Shown here in pieces: positions 1-5,847 of a stretch of 8,688 bases of DNA. This DNA is from Deltaproteobacteria bacterium RBG_16_54_11 (lineage in GTDB: Bacteria > Desulfobacterota > B13-G15 > RBG-16-54-18). Numbering within the stretch: the stretch's first letter is position 1; each line of letters opens with the position of its first letter. Below the pieces are notes generated by a model that was not told the origin of the DNA, did no database searches, and worked only from the letters and a program-made list of their open reading frames with translations. Position numbers and translations under genes: made by a program. The DNA lies in contig MGQS01000064.1 in assembly GCA_001797905.1 (NCBI GenBank), forward strand, positions 1 to 8,688. Direction: 5' to 3'.

Positions 1-1041
1 CACCACCCCCGTCACATCCGTCGTACGAAAATAAAACTGAGGCCGATAGCCGTTAAAAAATGGCGTGTGCCGGCCACCCTCCTCCTTCGTCAGGATGTAG
101 ACCTCAGACTTAAACTTCAGATGCGGCGTTATACTGCCGGGCTTGGCCAATACCTGACCACGCTCTACATCCTCCCGCTTTACCCCCCGCAATAAGACCC
201 CGATGTTGTCCCCCGCTCGCCCCTCATCCAGGACCTTGCGAAACATCTCCACCCCGGTTACCACGGTCTTGGTCGTCGGGGTAATCCCTACAATCTCTAC
301 CTCCTCGCTCACCTTGACAATCCCTCGCTCCACCCGACCCGTCACCACCGTACCACGGCCGGAGATGCTAAAAACATCCTCGATCGGCATCAAAAAGTCC
401 TTGTCCACATCCCGCACCGGCTCCGGTATCGACTCGTCCACCGCCTTCATCAAATTCCATATGCATTCAAACTCCGCCGCCGCAGCATCCTTAGAATCAG
501 ACTCCAAGGCCTTCAACGCACTGCCCCGCACCACCGGTATGTCGTCTCCGGGAAAATCATACCCGCTCAATAACTCCCGCACCTCCAACTCCACGAGGTC
601 CAAGAGCTCGGGATCATCCACCATGTCGACCTTGTTCAAAAATACCACAATAGAGGGCACCCGCACCTGCTTGGCCAAAAGCACATGCTCCCTCGTCTGC
701 GGCATCGGCCCATCCGCAGCCGATACCACCAAAATAGTCCCGTCCATCTGCGCCGCACCCGTAATCATGTTCTTGATGTAATCCGCATGACCGGGACAGT
801 CGATGTGCGCATAGTGCCGCTTCTCCGTCTCATACTCCACATGCGCTATCGCTATCGTCAACCCACGCTCCTTCTCCTCGGGCGCCTTGTCTATCTGATC
901 AAACGGCATGTAACTCGCCAGCTTCTTCAACGCCAATACCTTCGTTATCGCCGACGTCAACGTCGTCTTGCCGTGATCCACATGCCCTATCGTCCCTATG
1001 TTAACATGCGGCTTCGTCCGCACAAACTTTTGCTTCGACAT
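1..1041 (-). CDS. tuf: Elongation factor Tu (C-terminally truncated by window edge)
   Basis: EF-Tu delivers aminoacyl-tRNA to the ribosomal A site as a GTP complex in the cytoplasm. 347 codons are visible from the ATG at 1041; about 50 C-terminal residues of domain 3 lie beyond the left edge. The G-domain motifs are all present: P-loop GHVDHGKTT (residues 19-27), switch I ERGLTIAIAH (58-67), DCPGH (81-85), NKVD (136-139) and SAL (174-176). Thr62, the Mg2+-coordinating switch I threonine, is kept, but residue 65 is Ile where most bacterial EF-Tu proteins have Thr. The start is set by an AGGAGG Shine-Dalgarno at 1054-1049, 7 nt from the ATG, and by overlap with the fusA stop as TGATG. It is the last visible gene of the str operon. 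No separate promoter was seen, so it probably depends on str transcription and translational coupling to fusA. Some bacteria carry a second tuf copy elsewhere; that cannot be judged here. Confidence 0.97.
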   Translation of the reverse strand, partial: MSKQKFVRTKPHVNIGTIGHVDHGKTTLTSAITKVLALKKLASYMPFDQIDKAPEEKERGLTIAIAHVEYETEKRHYAHIDCPGHADYIKNMITGAAQMDGTILVVSAADGPMPQTREHVLLAKQVRVPSIVVFLNKVDMVDDPELLDLVELEVRELLSGYDFPGDDIPVVRGSALKALESDSKDAAAAEFECIWNLMKAVDESIPEPVRDVDKDFLMPIEDVFSISGRGTVVTGRVERGIVKVSEEVEIVGITPTTKTVVTGVEMFRKVLDEGRAGDNIGVLLRGVKREDVERGQVLAKPGSITPHLKFKSEVYILTKEEGGRHTPFFNGYRPQFYFRTTDVTGVV

Positions 1042-1054
1042 CAGAGGACCTCCT
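1041..1054 (-). promoter_or_regulatory. Coupled ribosome-binding site at the fusA-tuf junction
   Basis: A perfect AGGAGG (1054-1049) lies inside the last codons of fusA, 7 nt before the tuf ATG at 1041. The fusA stop and tuf start share one base (TGATG). Such overlaps usually allow terminating ribosomes to reinitiate on the next gene, which would link EF-Tu and EF-G output. The strong Shine-Dalgarno could also support independent loading, needed because EF-Tu is usually made in excess over EF-G. Confidence 0.85.
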
Positions 1055-3155
1055 TCTTCTTGGATGTTGCTGAAGACCCGGCTTCCCTGCGGCGGGCGAT
1101 GACCGCCTCCATGATGGCCGAGGGTACGGGGCTGTACCGGGCGAACTGCATGGTGTACGTGGCCCGCCCCTGGGTGAGGGAGCGCAGATCGGTGGCATAA
1201 CCGAACATCTCGGCCAGCGGGGCCTCGGCCTTGACGGTTTGGGTCCCTTTGTGGGCCTCGACCCCTATGATCTTTCCCCTCCTGCCGCTGAGATTGCCGA
1301 TCACCTCGCCGAGGAATTCCTCGGGCAGGACGACCTCCAGCGACATAATGGGTTCCAGAGCGATGGGTTTTGCCCTCGAGGCGAGGTCCTTAAATCCGAT
1401 AGAGGCCGCGATCTTGAAGGCCATGTCCGAGGAGTCCACCTCGTGGTAGGATCCATCCAAGAGGGTAACCCGTATATCGGTCACGGGATAGCCGGCGAGG
1501 ATGCCGCGCTGCATCGCCTCCTGCACCCCCCGCCCGACAGAGGGGATATATTCCCGCGGGATAGCCCCTCCGACTACCTTGTTGACGAACTCATATCCCT
1601 TGCCGGGCTCGAGGGGCTCCAGCTTCAAGACGACATGCCCGTACTGTCCCCTGCCCCCGGACTGCTTGATGAATCGCCCCTCTCCCTCGATGGCCGTGGT
1701 GATGGTCTCCCGGTAGCTTACCTCGGGGACCCCCACGCCGGCATCGACCTTGAATTCGCGCAGGAGCCGATCCACGATGATCTCCAGGTGGAGCTCGCCC
1801 ATCCCCGAGATCAGGGTCTGCCCCGTTTCCTCATCAGCCGTAATGCGGAAGGAGGGGTCTTCCAGGGCCAGCTTGTGAAGTCCCTCTCCCAGTTTGTCGA
1901 GATCCTGCTGGGTCTTGGGTTCTATGGAAACGGAGATGACCGGTTCGGGAAAGACGATGGATTCCAGGATAATGGGGTTGGCTTTATCAGCCAGGGTATC
2001 GCCGGTGGAGGTGTCCTTGAGGCCGACGGCTGCGGCGATGTCGCCGGCATATATCTCCTTGATCTCTTCGCGCTTGTTGGCGTGCATCTTGAGGAGCCTG
2101 CCGATCCTCTCGTTCCTCCCCCGGGTGGCATTGTAGACGGTGCTGCCGGCCTTGAGCGAGCCTGAGTAGATCCGCAGGTAGGTGAGGTGGCCTATGAAGG
2201 GATCGGTCATGAGCTTGAAGGCCAGGGCTGAGAAGGGCTCATCGTCCGCCGGGCGTCTCTTCTCTTTCTCGCCGTCGGGTCTTTGCCCCTCAATGGCCGG
2301 GACATCGAGCGGTGAAGGGAGGTAGTCGACGATCGCATCGAGCAGCGGCTGGACCCCCCGGTTCTTGAAGGCCGTCCCGCACAGGACCGGCACCACCTGG
2401 TGCTCCACGGTGGCCTTTCTGATAGCCCTCCTGATCTCCTCGGGTGAGATCGGCGCTCCTTCGATATACCGCTCCATGAGTGCCTCATCCGCCTCTGCCG
2501 CCTTCTCCACGATCTTTTCCCGGTATCTCCGGGCTTCTTCCTTGAGCTCTTCGGGTATCTCGACGCACTGGTAGGTGGCGCCCAAGCTCGTGGCATCGTA
2601 GATGATGCCCTTCATCTCCACCAGGTCGATGACGCCGGCGAAATCCCCCTCTTTGCCCAAGGGAAGCTGCAGGGGAAGGGGCTGGGCCCCTAATCGATCC
2701 CTCATCATCTGGATGGTCCGCGTATAGTCCGCCCCCACCCGATCCATCTTGTTGATGAAGGCGACCCTCGGTATATTGTATTTATCCGCCTGCCGCCACA
2801 CCGTTTCGGACTGGGGCTCGACCCCGGCAACGGCGCAAAATACGGCGATGGCCCCATCGAGCACCCGCAGGGACCGCTCCACCTCCATGGTGAAATCGAC
2901 ATGGCCCGGGGTATCGATGATGTTGATCCGATGATCGCGCCAGAAGCAGGTGGTTGCCGCAGAGGTGATGGTGATCCCCCGCTCCTGCTCCTGCTCCATC
3001 CAGTCCATGATTGCCGAGCCGTCGTGCACCTCGCCCATCCGGTAGGATACGCCGGTGTAGTAGAGTATCCGCTCGGTCGTCGTGGTCTTGCCGGCATCGA
3101 TGTGCGCCATGATGCAGATGTTCCTGACCTTTTCTAAGGGTATTTCTCGAGCCAC
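1041..3155 (-). CDS. fusA: Elongation factor G
   Basis: EF-G is the GTPase that drives ribosomal translocation and, with the recycling factor, ribosome splitting. It is 704 residues, normal family length. Visible G motifs are AHIDAGKT (17-24), switch I ERGITIT (58-64), DTPGH (81-85) and NKMD (135-138). The middle and C-terminal parts match EF-G domains II-V, including the domain IV stretch GGRGQYGHV and the late segment LSGRRGKI. The start is GTG at 3155. An AGGAGG Shine-Dalgarno (3171-3166) lies 10 nt upstream and overlaps the rpsG stop codon, which sits 14 nt before the fusA start. The TGA stop shares one base with the tuf ATG. The arrangement S12-S7-EF-G-EF-Tu is the classical str operon. 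All motifs look intact, so this is the housekeeping EF-G rather than a specialised paralogue. Confidence 0.98.
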   Translation of the reverse strand: MAREIPLEKVRNICIMAHIDAGKTTTTERILYYTGVSYRMGEVHDGSAIMDWMEQEQERGITITSAATTCFWRDHRINIIDTPGHVDFTMEVERSLRVLDGAIAVFCAVAGVEPQSETVWRQADKYNIPRVAFINKMDRVGADYTRTIQMMRDRLGAQPLPLQLPLGKEGDFAGVIDLVEMKGIIYDATSLGATYQCVEIPEELKEEARRYREKIVEKAAEADEALMERYIEGAPISPEEIRRAIRKATVEHQVVPVLCGTAFKNRGVQPLLDAIVDYLPSPLDVPAIEGQRPDGEKEKRRPADDEPFSALAFKLMTDPFIGHLTYLRIYSGSLKAGSTVYNATRGRNERIGRLLKMHANKREEIKEIYAGDIAAAVGLKDTSTGDTLADKANPIILESIVFPEPVISVSIEPKTQQDLDKLGEGLHKLALEDPSFRITADEETGQTLISGMGELHLEIIVDRLLREFKVDAGVGVPEVSYRETITTAIEGEGRFIKQSGGRGQYGHVVLKLEPLEPGKGYEFVNKVVGGAIPREYIPSVGRGVQEAMQRGILAGYPVTDIRVTLLDGSYHEVDSSDMAFKIAASIGFKDLASRAKPIALEPIMSLEVVLPEEFLGEVIGNLSGRRGKIIGVEAHKGTQTVKAEAPLAEMFGYATDLRSLTQGRATYTMQFARYSPVPSAIMEAVIARRREAGSSATSKKKEVL

Positions 3156-3169
3156 CCGCTTCTATCCTC

Positions 3170-3640
3170 CTACCAGCGGTAATGGGCGAAGGCCTTATTG
3201 GCCTCGGCCATCCGATGGGTGTCTTCCTTCTTCTTGATCGATGCCCCCCTGTTGTTGGCGGCATCCAAGAACTCGGCGGCCAGCCGCTCCGCCATCGACT
3301 TTTCCGGCCGCTCCTTGGCATACTGGATGATCCAGCGGATGGCCAGGCTCGTCCTGCGATTGGGCCGCACCTCGACAGGGACCTGATAGGTGGCCCCGCC
3401 GACCCGCCTCGACTTGACCTCCACGACGGGCTTCACATTCTCCATGGCCTGCTTGAAGACCTTGAGGGGCTCATCCTTGGCCTTGTCCCGCACGATCTCC
3501 AGTGAGTTGTAGAATATCCCCTCAGCCAGACTCTTTTTCCCCCGCCTCATGAGGACATCGATGAACTTGGCCACCAATACCTCCCGGTATTTGGGGTCCG
3601 CCTGTATCTCGCGCTTCTTTACTTCCCTTCTCCGCGGCAT
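3170..3640 (-). CDS. rpsG: 30S ribosomal protein S7
   Basis: S7 is the primary assembly protein of the 30S head. It binds the 3' major domain of 16S rRNA and contacts tRNA at the E site. The 156-residue product is full length. It begins MPRRREVKKREI and carries the family core PDPKY-like segment (QADPKYREVLVAKFIDVLMRRGKK, about residues 14-36), then GGATYQVPVEVRPNRR (about 80-96) and a basic C-terminal tail ending in HYRW. The start ATG at 3640 is 12 nt after the rpsL stop and is preceded by a purine-rich ribosome-binding site (GAGAGG and AGG, 3650-3641). In E. coli S7 is the translational regulator of the str operon, acting on the rpsL-rpsG gap. Here that gap is only 12 nt, so any S7 feedback would need a different target, perhaps the long rpsL leader. 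That last point is inference. Confidence 0.97.
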   Translation of the reverse strand: MPRRREVKKREIQADPKYREVLVAKFIDVLMRRGKKSLAEGIFYNSLEIVRDKAKDEPLKVFKQAMENVKPVVEVKSRRVGGATYQVPVEVRPNRRTSLAIRWIIQYAKERPEKSMAERLAAEFLDAANNRGASIKKKEDTHRMAEANKAFAHYRW

Positions 3641-3652
3641 CCTAACCTCTCG

Positions 3653-4024
3653 CTACTTGGGCTTTTTCGTCCCGTATCGGGAGCGCGATTTCCGCCTGTC
3701 CTCGACCCCCAGGGCGTCCAAGCTCCCCCGGATGATATGATAGCGGACACCCGGCAGGTCCTTGACCCTGCCGCCCCTGACCAGCACCACGGAGTGCTCC
3801 TGGAGGGTATGCCCGATACCCGGGATATAGGCAGTCACCTCCATCCCGTTGGTCAGGCGCACCCTGGCCACCTTCCGCAGGGCCGAGTTCGGTTTCTTCG
3901 GGGTGGTGGTGTAGACCCTGACGCACACCCCCCGTTTTTGCGGGCACTCCCTGAGGGCGGGCGAAGAGGTCTTTCTCTTGACCGCTTCCCTGCCCTTTCT
4001 CACCAGTTGATTGATGGTCGGCAT
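3653..4024 (-). CDS. rpsL: 30S ribosomal protein S12
   Basis: S12 sits at the decoding centre at the 30S/50S interface and influences codon-anticodon fidelity. The 123-residue product is full length. It starts MPTINQLVRKGRE, followed by the family signature TTTPKKPNSALRK (about residues 38-50), GGRVKDLPGVRYH (about 83-95) and a basic tail ending in GTKKPK. The lysines at the two classical streptomycin-resistance sites (KKPNS and the KDLPG region) are both lysine, as in sensitive wild-type proteins. The start ATG at 4024 has an AGAGAGG-type Shine-Dalgarno a few bases upstream. It is the first gene of the str operon and is preceded by an unusually long, structured untranslated leader and a strong promoter. 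Confidence 0.98.
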   Translation of the reverse strand: MPTINQLVRKGREAVKRKTSSPALRECPQKRGVCVRVYTTTPKKPNSALRKVARVRLTNGMEVTAYIPGIGHTLQEHSVVLVRGGRVKDLPGVRYHIIRGSLDALGVEDRRKSRSRYGTKKPK

Positions 4025-4123
4025 CTCGTGACCTCTCTTAATGTCTTCATCTTTCCGGTCTTATTGTTTCCGAGCGGCCCTTGCCCGCAAGCGACAAAAA
4101 CCCCTCTTCTTTCCCTCCCTCTT

Positions 4124-4168
4124 CCCTTGCAAGGGGTACCTCTCAAGGGTCAAGAGAGGGAATTCCCT
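4124..4168. repeat. Three consecutive palindromes in the str leader
   Basis: Three self-complementary elements lie end to end: CCCTTGCAAGGG (4124-4135, perfect), CCTCTC and GAGAGG around a 9-nt loop (4139-4144 and 4154-4159), and AGGGAATTCCCT (4157-4168, perfect). The second and third overlap by three bases, so their structures would be mutually exclusive in RNA. They may be alternative leader hairpins or protein-binding sites. The flanking C/T-rich tract (4101-4126) is low complexity. Confidence 0.6.
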
Positions 4169-4180
4169 TTTTAAATTAAC

Positions 4181-4207
4181 TAGTTAGAAAAAGTTTTTTT
4201 CTAACTA
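4181..4207. repeat. Perfect 12-bp AT-rich hairpin in the str leader
   Basis: TAGTTAGAAAAA (4181-4192) is the exact reverse complement of 4196-4207, with a 3-nt loop. In the rpsL transcript this would fold into one long, mostly A-U stem. It is immediately downstream, in transcription order, of the possible attenuator at 4233-4208. It lacks the GC content of a typical terminator stem, so its role is uncertain. Confidence 0.7.
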
Positions 4208-4233
4208 ATAAAAGAAAACCCCTTTAGAAAGGG
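4208..4233 (-). terminator. Possible attenuator in the str leader
   Basis: Read on the minus strand, CCCTTT (4233-4228) and AAAGGG (4225-4220) form a 5-6 bp stem with a very small loop. It is followed by GTTTTCTTTTATT, a T-rich tail. This resembles a weak intrinsic terminator located about 150 nt after the predicted transcription start and before rpsL. No minus-strand gene lies upstream that it could terminate, so attenuation of the str operon is the natural reading. The stem is short, so confidence is low. Confidence 0.35.
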
Positions 4234-4387
4234 CTCTGGTAACTCACCTTCCAGAAGCAGCCCGCAGAAATCCACCGATGTCTTCGCGCGTTACTCAGCT
4301 GAGACGATCAACTATACATAAGGTTTCCTCGGGCTATTCTGTTCATTTAATAACAAATTTATGGGTGGTTTTTTGTAAAACTTGATA

Positions 4388-4416
4388 CTTATAGCAACTT
4401 TATGCTGCTTTGTCAA
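4388..4416 (-). promoter_or_regulatory. Promoter of the str operon (TTGACA-N17-TATAAG)
   Basis: On the minus strand a perfect -35 box TTGACA (4416-4411) is separated by exactly 17 bp from TATAAG (4393-4388), a one-mismatch -10 box. This is a near-consensus housekeeping-sigma promoter pointing at rpsL, as expected for a ribosomal protein operon. The predicted start is near 4381. It is the best promoter match found in the gene-free region. Confidence 0.75.
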
Positions 4417-4429
4417 GCGATTCCGAGAC

Positions 4430-4470
4430 AAAATCGGTGATAAAATCGCGGCAGATGGAAATAAAATCGG
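4430..4470 (-). repeat. Three CGATTTT motifs upstream of the str promoter
   Basis: The plus-strand motif AAAATCG occurs at 4430-4436, 4442-4448 and 4463-4469 (two copies as ATAAAATCG), that is CGATTTT(AT) on the promoter strand. They lie roughly 15 to 55 bp upstream of the -35 box, spaced 12 and 21 bp apart. AT tracts in this position can act as an UP element for RNA polymerase alpha subunits, and repeated motifs could instead bind an activator. Both are inference. Confidence 0.45.
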
Positions 4471-4580
4471 CTGCCCCTGCCCATGCCCATGGCCTGCGGC
4501 CTTGACAAGAGGGGGCTTCTAGGAGATTACTATATTAGTATAATAATGGTAAGGTCTTAGTGCTCAGAAGATAGGTTTCA

Positions 4581-4645
4581 AATCCCCCCATCCCCCCTGA
4601 CCAAAGGGTCACCTTCGGTTTTCTAAAGGGGGGTGAGGGGGGATT
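4581..4645. repeat. C-tract/G-tract inverted repeat, REP- or MITE-like
   Basis: AATCCCCCC-A-TCCCCCCT (4581-4598) is mirrored by AGGGGGGTGAGGGGGGATT (4627-4645), an 18-19 bp imperfect inverted repeat. An inner hairpin TGACC/GGTCA (4598-4602 and 4607-4611) sits in its loop. No coding capacity or transposase is present. The sequence style resembles dispersed intergenic palindromes seen in many uncultured Desulfobacterota- or Nitrospirota-type genomes. One copy in the window cannot prove mobility. Confidence 0.65.
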
Positions 4646-4654
4646 GCCGATTTT

Positions 4655-4945
4655 TCCCGCCAAGGCGGGATTCCCGGAGGTAGCTCTCTAGACAGAAGAT
4701 AAATGCTTTTACTTGAACCTGCCGCTTGCGGCATCCCGTATTCTCTGATTTATGCAAAGCGTCCCGCCCTACTTTGTATAATGATGCTCCTTTAAATCTT
4801 TTAAGGACATCATGCCGCAAGGCGGCAAAATCTAAATGATGGGATGTCGCAGTGCGACAGAGCGGGACTGGAATCCTAGAACCCTCCCGCTTTGCGGCCC
4901 CCTACCATTCGAGTGTTCTTATGAATGGGGTGTCGCAAAGCGACA
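4655..4945. repeat. Cluster of short GC-rich mini-hairpins
   Basis: Six compact palindromes with 2-3 nt loops occur in 290 bp: TCCCGCC-AA-GGCGGGA (4655-4670), TGCCGC-TT-GCGGCA (4720-4733), TGCCGC-AAG-GCGGCA (4813-4827), TGTCGC-AGT-GCGACA (4845-4859), CCGC-TTT-GCGG (4887-4897) and TGTCGC-AAA-GCGACA (4931-4945). Stem sequences recur while loops vary, the mark of a repeat family rather than a single structured RNA. A 65-codon minus-strand reading frame (4820-4623) runs through part of this block and the C-tract repeat and is not considered a gene. Confidence 0.65.
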
Positions 4946-4983
4946 GATCCCGCATCCGATAAAATCTAAATTAAGGAGCGGGA
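4827..4983. repeat. Two rearranged copies of a small repeat module
   Basis: Three elements appear twice. AAAATCTAAAT is at 4827-4837 and 4961-4971. TGTCGC-nnn-GCGACAGA is at 4845-4861 and 4931-4947. GAGCGGGA followed by CTGGAA or TTGAAC is at 4860-4867 and 4976-4983. In the first copy the order is A-rich motif, hairpin, GAGCGGGA. In the second it is hairpin, A-rich motif, GAGCGGGA. The permuted order suggests modular insertion or duplication. This stretch runs up to the CobS-like gene and has no convincing promoter. Confidence 0.55.
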
Positions 4984-5065
4984 TTGAACCCTTTTGCTAA
5001 CGAACCAGATGCTTCGCCTAAAGGCGCGAGTTTTGCTCTCTGACTGGGTCAACAATGAGGCTAAC

Positions 5066-5797
5066 ATGAAAGCAAATTCCTTTATTAGGCAATTGATGGC
5101 CGCGTTCTCCTTCCTCACCATCTTCTTCCCGGGATCGGCGCGCAAGGCGTATCCCGGCGGCTCCCCGGCCTATTTCCCCCTCGTGGGTTTCTTCCTGGGG
5201 TTGCTCCTGTGGGCCTGCGCCTATGCCCTTGAGGGGATCTTTTACCCGGCGATAACTGCCCTGCTGCTCCTCTCGATCTTGACCATCGTTACCCGCGGCC
5301 TTCCCCTTGGCGGTCTTGCCGGCCTCCTGGATGGCTTGAGCAGAGGCAGGAATGAGAGGGAGATAGGGCGGATCATGCGGGGTGGCCAGCGCGGGACCTC
5401 CGCGGTGATCGGCATTGTCCTGGCCACGCTCGCCAAGTATCTCCTCATCAGCCAGCTGATCGAGGACGGGGCACTGCCCTCCCTCCTCTTCTTTCCGACC
5501 CTGGGGAGATGGTCGATGGTCTGCCTGGCATGGTTCTTCCCCGTTGCGCAGGAAAAGATCTTCGCGCCTATGCCCGCCTCGCGGGATGTCTGGTGGGCCG
5601 CGGCGGTAACGCTGCTCTGCGCCATCCTCACCCAGGGGCTGGCCGGGCTGGGGCTCGTGGCGCTTGCCTGGGTCTTTGCCTATGGCCTTGGCCGATACTG
5701 CGTCAGGAGGATAGGAGGTATAACCAGCCAGGTCATGGAAGCAGGTGTGGAGCTTGTCGAGATCCTCGCCCTGGTTGCCGTCGTGGCCTTGCTGTAA
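5066..5797 (+). CDS. cobS: CobS-family membrane protein (adenosylcobinamide-GDP ribazoletransferase-like), divergent active site
   Basis: CobS proteins are polytopic inner-membrane enzymes that join alpha-ribazole or its phosphate to adenosylcobinamide-GDP, the last assembly step of cobalamin. The 243-residue product matches the usual length (about 250). It keeps the family frame: the N-terminal FSFLTIFFPG (14-23), FPLVGFFLG (37-45), RGLPLGG (77-83), ERxxxRIM (97-104), RGT (109-111) and RIGGIT (215-220) near the C-terminus. However, the usual HLDGLAD..DG acidic motif reads PLGGLAGLLDG (80-90), keeping one aspartate. The usual DSRxGT reads GGQRGT, and TGD reads TSQ. The loss of acidic residues expected to bind metal and substrate makes the standard reaction doubtful. 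The ATG at 5066 is preferred over 4994 because GAGG lies 5 nt upstream and the N-terminus then aligns with CobS. No other cobalamin gene is in view. ABC-2 genes follow after 50 nt. Confidence 0.75.
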   Translation: MKANSFIRQLMAAFSFLTIFFPGSARKAYPGGSPAYFPLVGFFLGLLLWACAYALEGIFYPAITALLLLSILTIVTRGLPLGGLAGLLDGLSRGRNEREIGRIMRGGQRGTSAVIGIVLATLAKYLLISQLIEDGALPSLLFFPTLGRWSMVCLAWFFPVAQEKIFAPMPASRDVWWAAAVTLLCAILTQGLAGLGLVALAWVFAYGLGRYCVRRIGGITSQVMEAGVELVEILALVAVVALL

Positions 5798-5847
5798 TGG
5801 TATGCAATCTTTTTTATAAGATCGTGTAATATAACTGGTGTTGCACT

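Larger units (their letters stand above)
4025..4381 (-). promoter_or_regulatory. Long structured 5' leader of the str operon
   Basis: If transcription starts about 7 nt past the -10 box at 4393-4388, the rpsL mRNA has an untranslated leader near 357 nt. Read on the minus strand it holds in order: a TCTGG/CCAGA hairpin (about 4257-4235), a CCCTTT/AAAGGG stem with a T-rich tail, a perfect 12-bp AT-rich hairpin, and three back-to-back palindromes, before an open purine-rich stretch and the rpsL ribosome-binding site. A 12-codon reading frame (ATG at about 4347, ending TGA near 4309) lacks a Shine-Dalgarno and is not called. This density of self-complementary elements suggests RNA-level control, perhaps by a ribosomal protein or by attenuation. 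I do not recognise it as a named leader family. Confidence 0.5.

Noticed and set aside
1239..2165. 308-codon plus-strand frame opposite fusA
   Set aside because: Antisense shadow of a highly conserved housekeeping gene; no domain or signal recognised.
4309..4347. 12-codon leader peptide frame in the str leader
   Set aside because: No Shine-Dalgarno and no run of regulatory codons; short frames of this size are expected by chance.
4502..4544. Plus-strand promoter from TTGACA (4502-4507) and TATAAT (4539-4544)
   Set aside because: Spacing is 31 bp; intermediate -10-like sequences need 20-23 bp. Neither box has a partner at 16-18 bp.
4777..4782. TATAAT as a promoter for the CobS-like gene
   Set aside because: The best -35 match (TGCAAA at 4753-4758) has only three of six bases at 18 bp; the leader to 5066 would be about 280 nt. 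Not strong enough to call.
4623..4820. 65-codon minus-strand reading frame
   Set aside because: It runs through the mini-hairpins and the C-tract repeat, has low-complexity translation, and shows no family pattern or convincing ribosome-binding site.
4655..4945. CRISPR array
   Set aside because: The recurring hairpins are not regularly spaced, the repeats are too short and permuted, and there are no uniform spacers or cas genes.
4994..5065. Upstream ATG for the CobS-like gene
   Set aside because: It adds 24 residues not matching CobS N-termini and has no Shine-Dalgarno; the ATG at 5066 has GAGG 5 nt upstream and aligns with the family start.
5815..5835. Promoter between the CobS-like and ABC ATPase genes (TATAAG or TATAAC)
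   Set aside because: Both -10-like boxes lack a recognisable -35 at proper spacing; the 50-nt gap is compatible with one operon.
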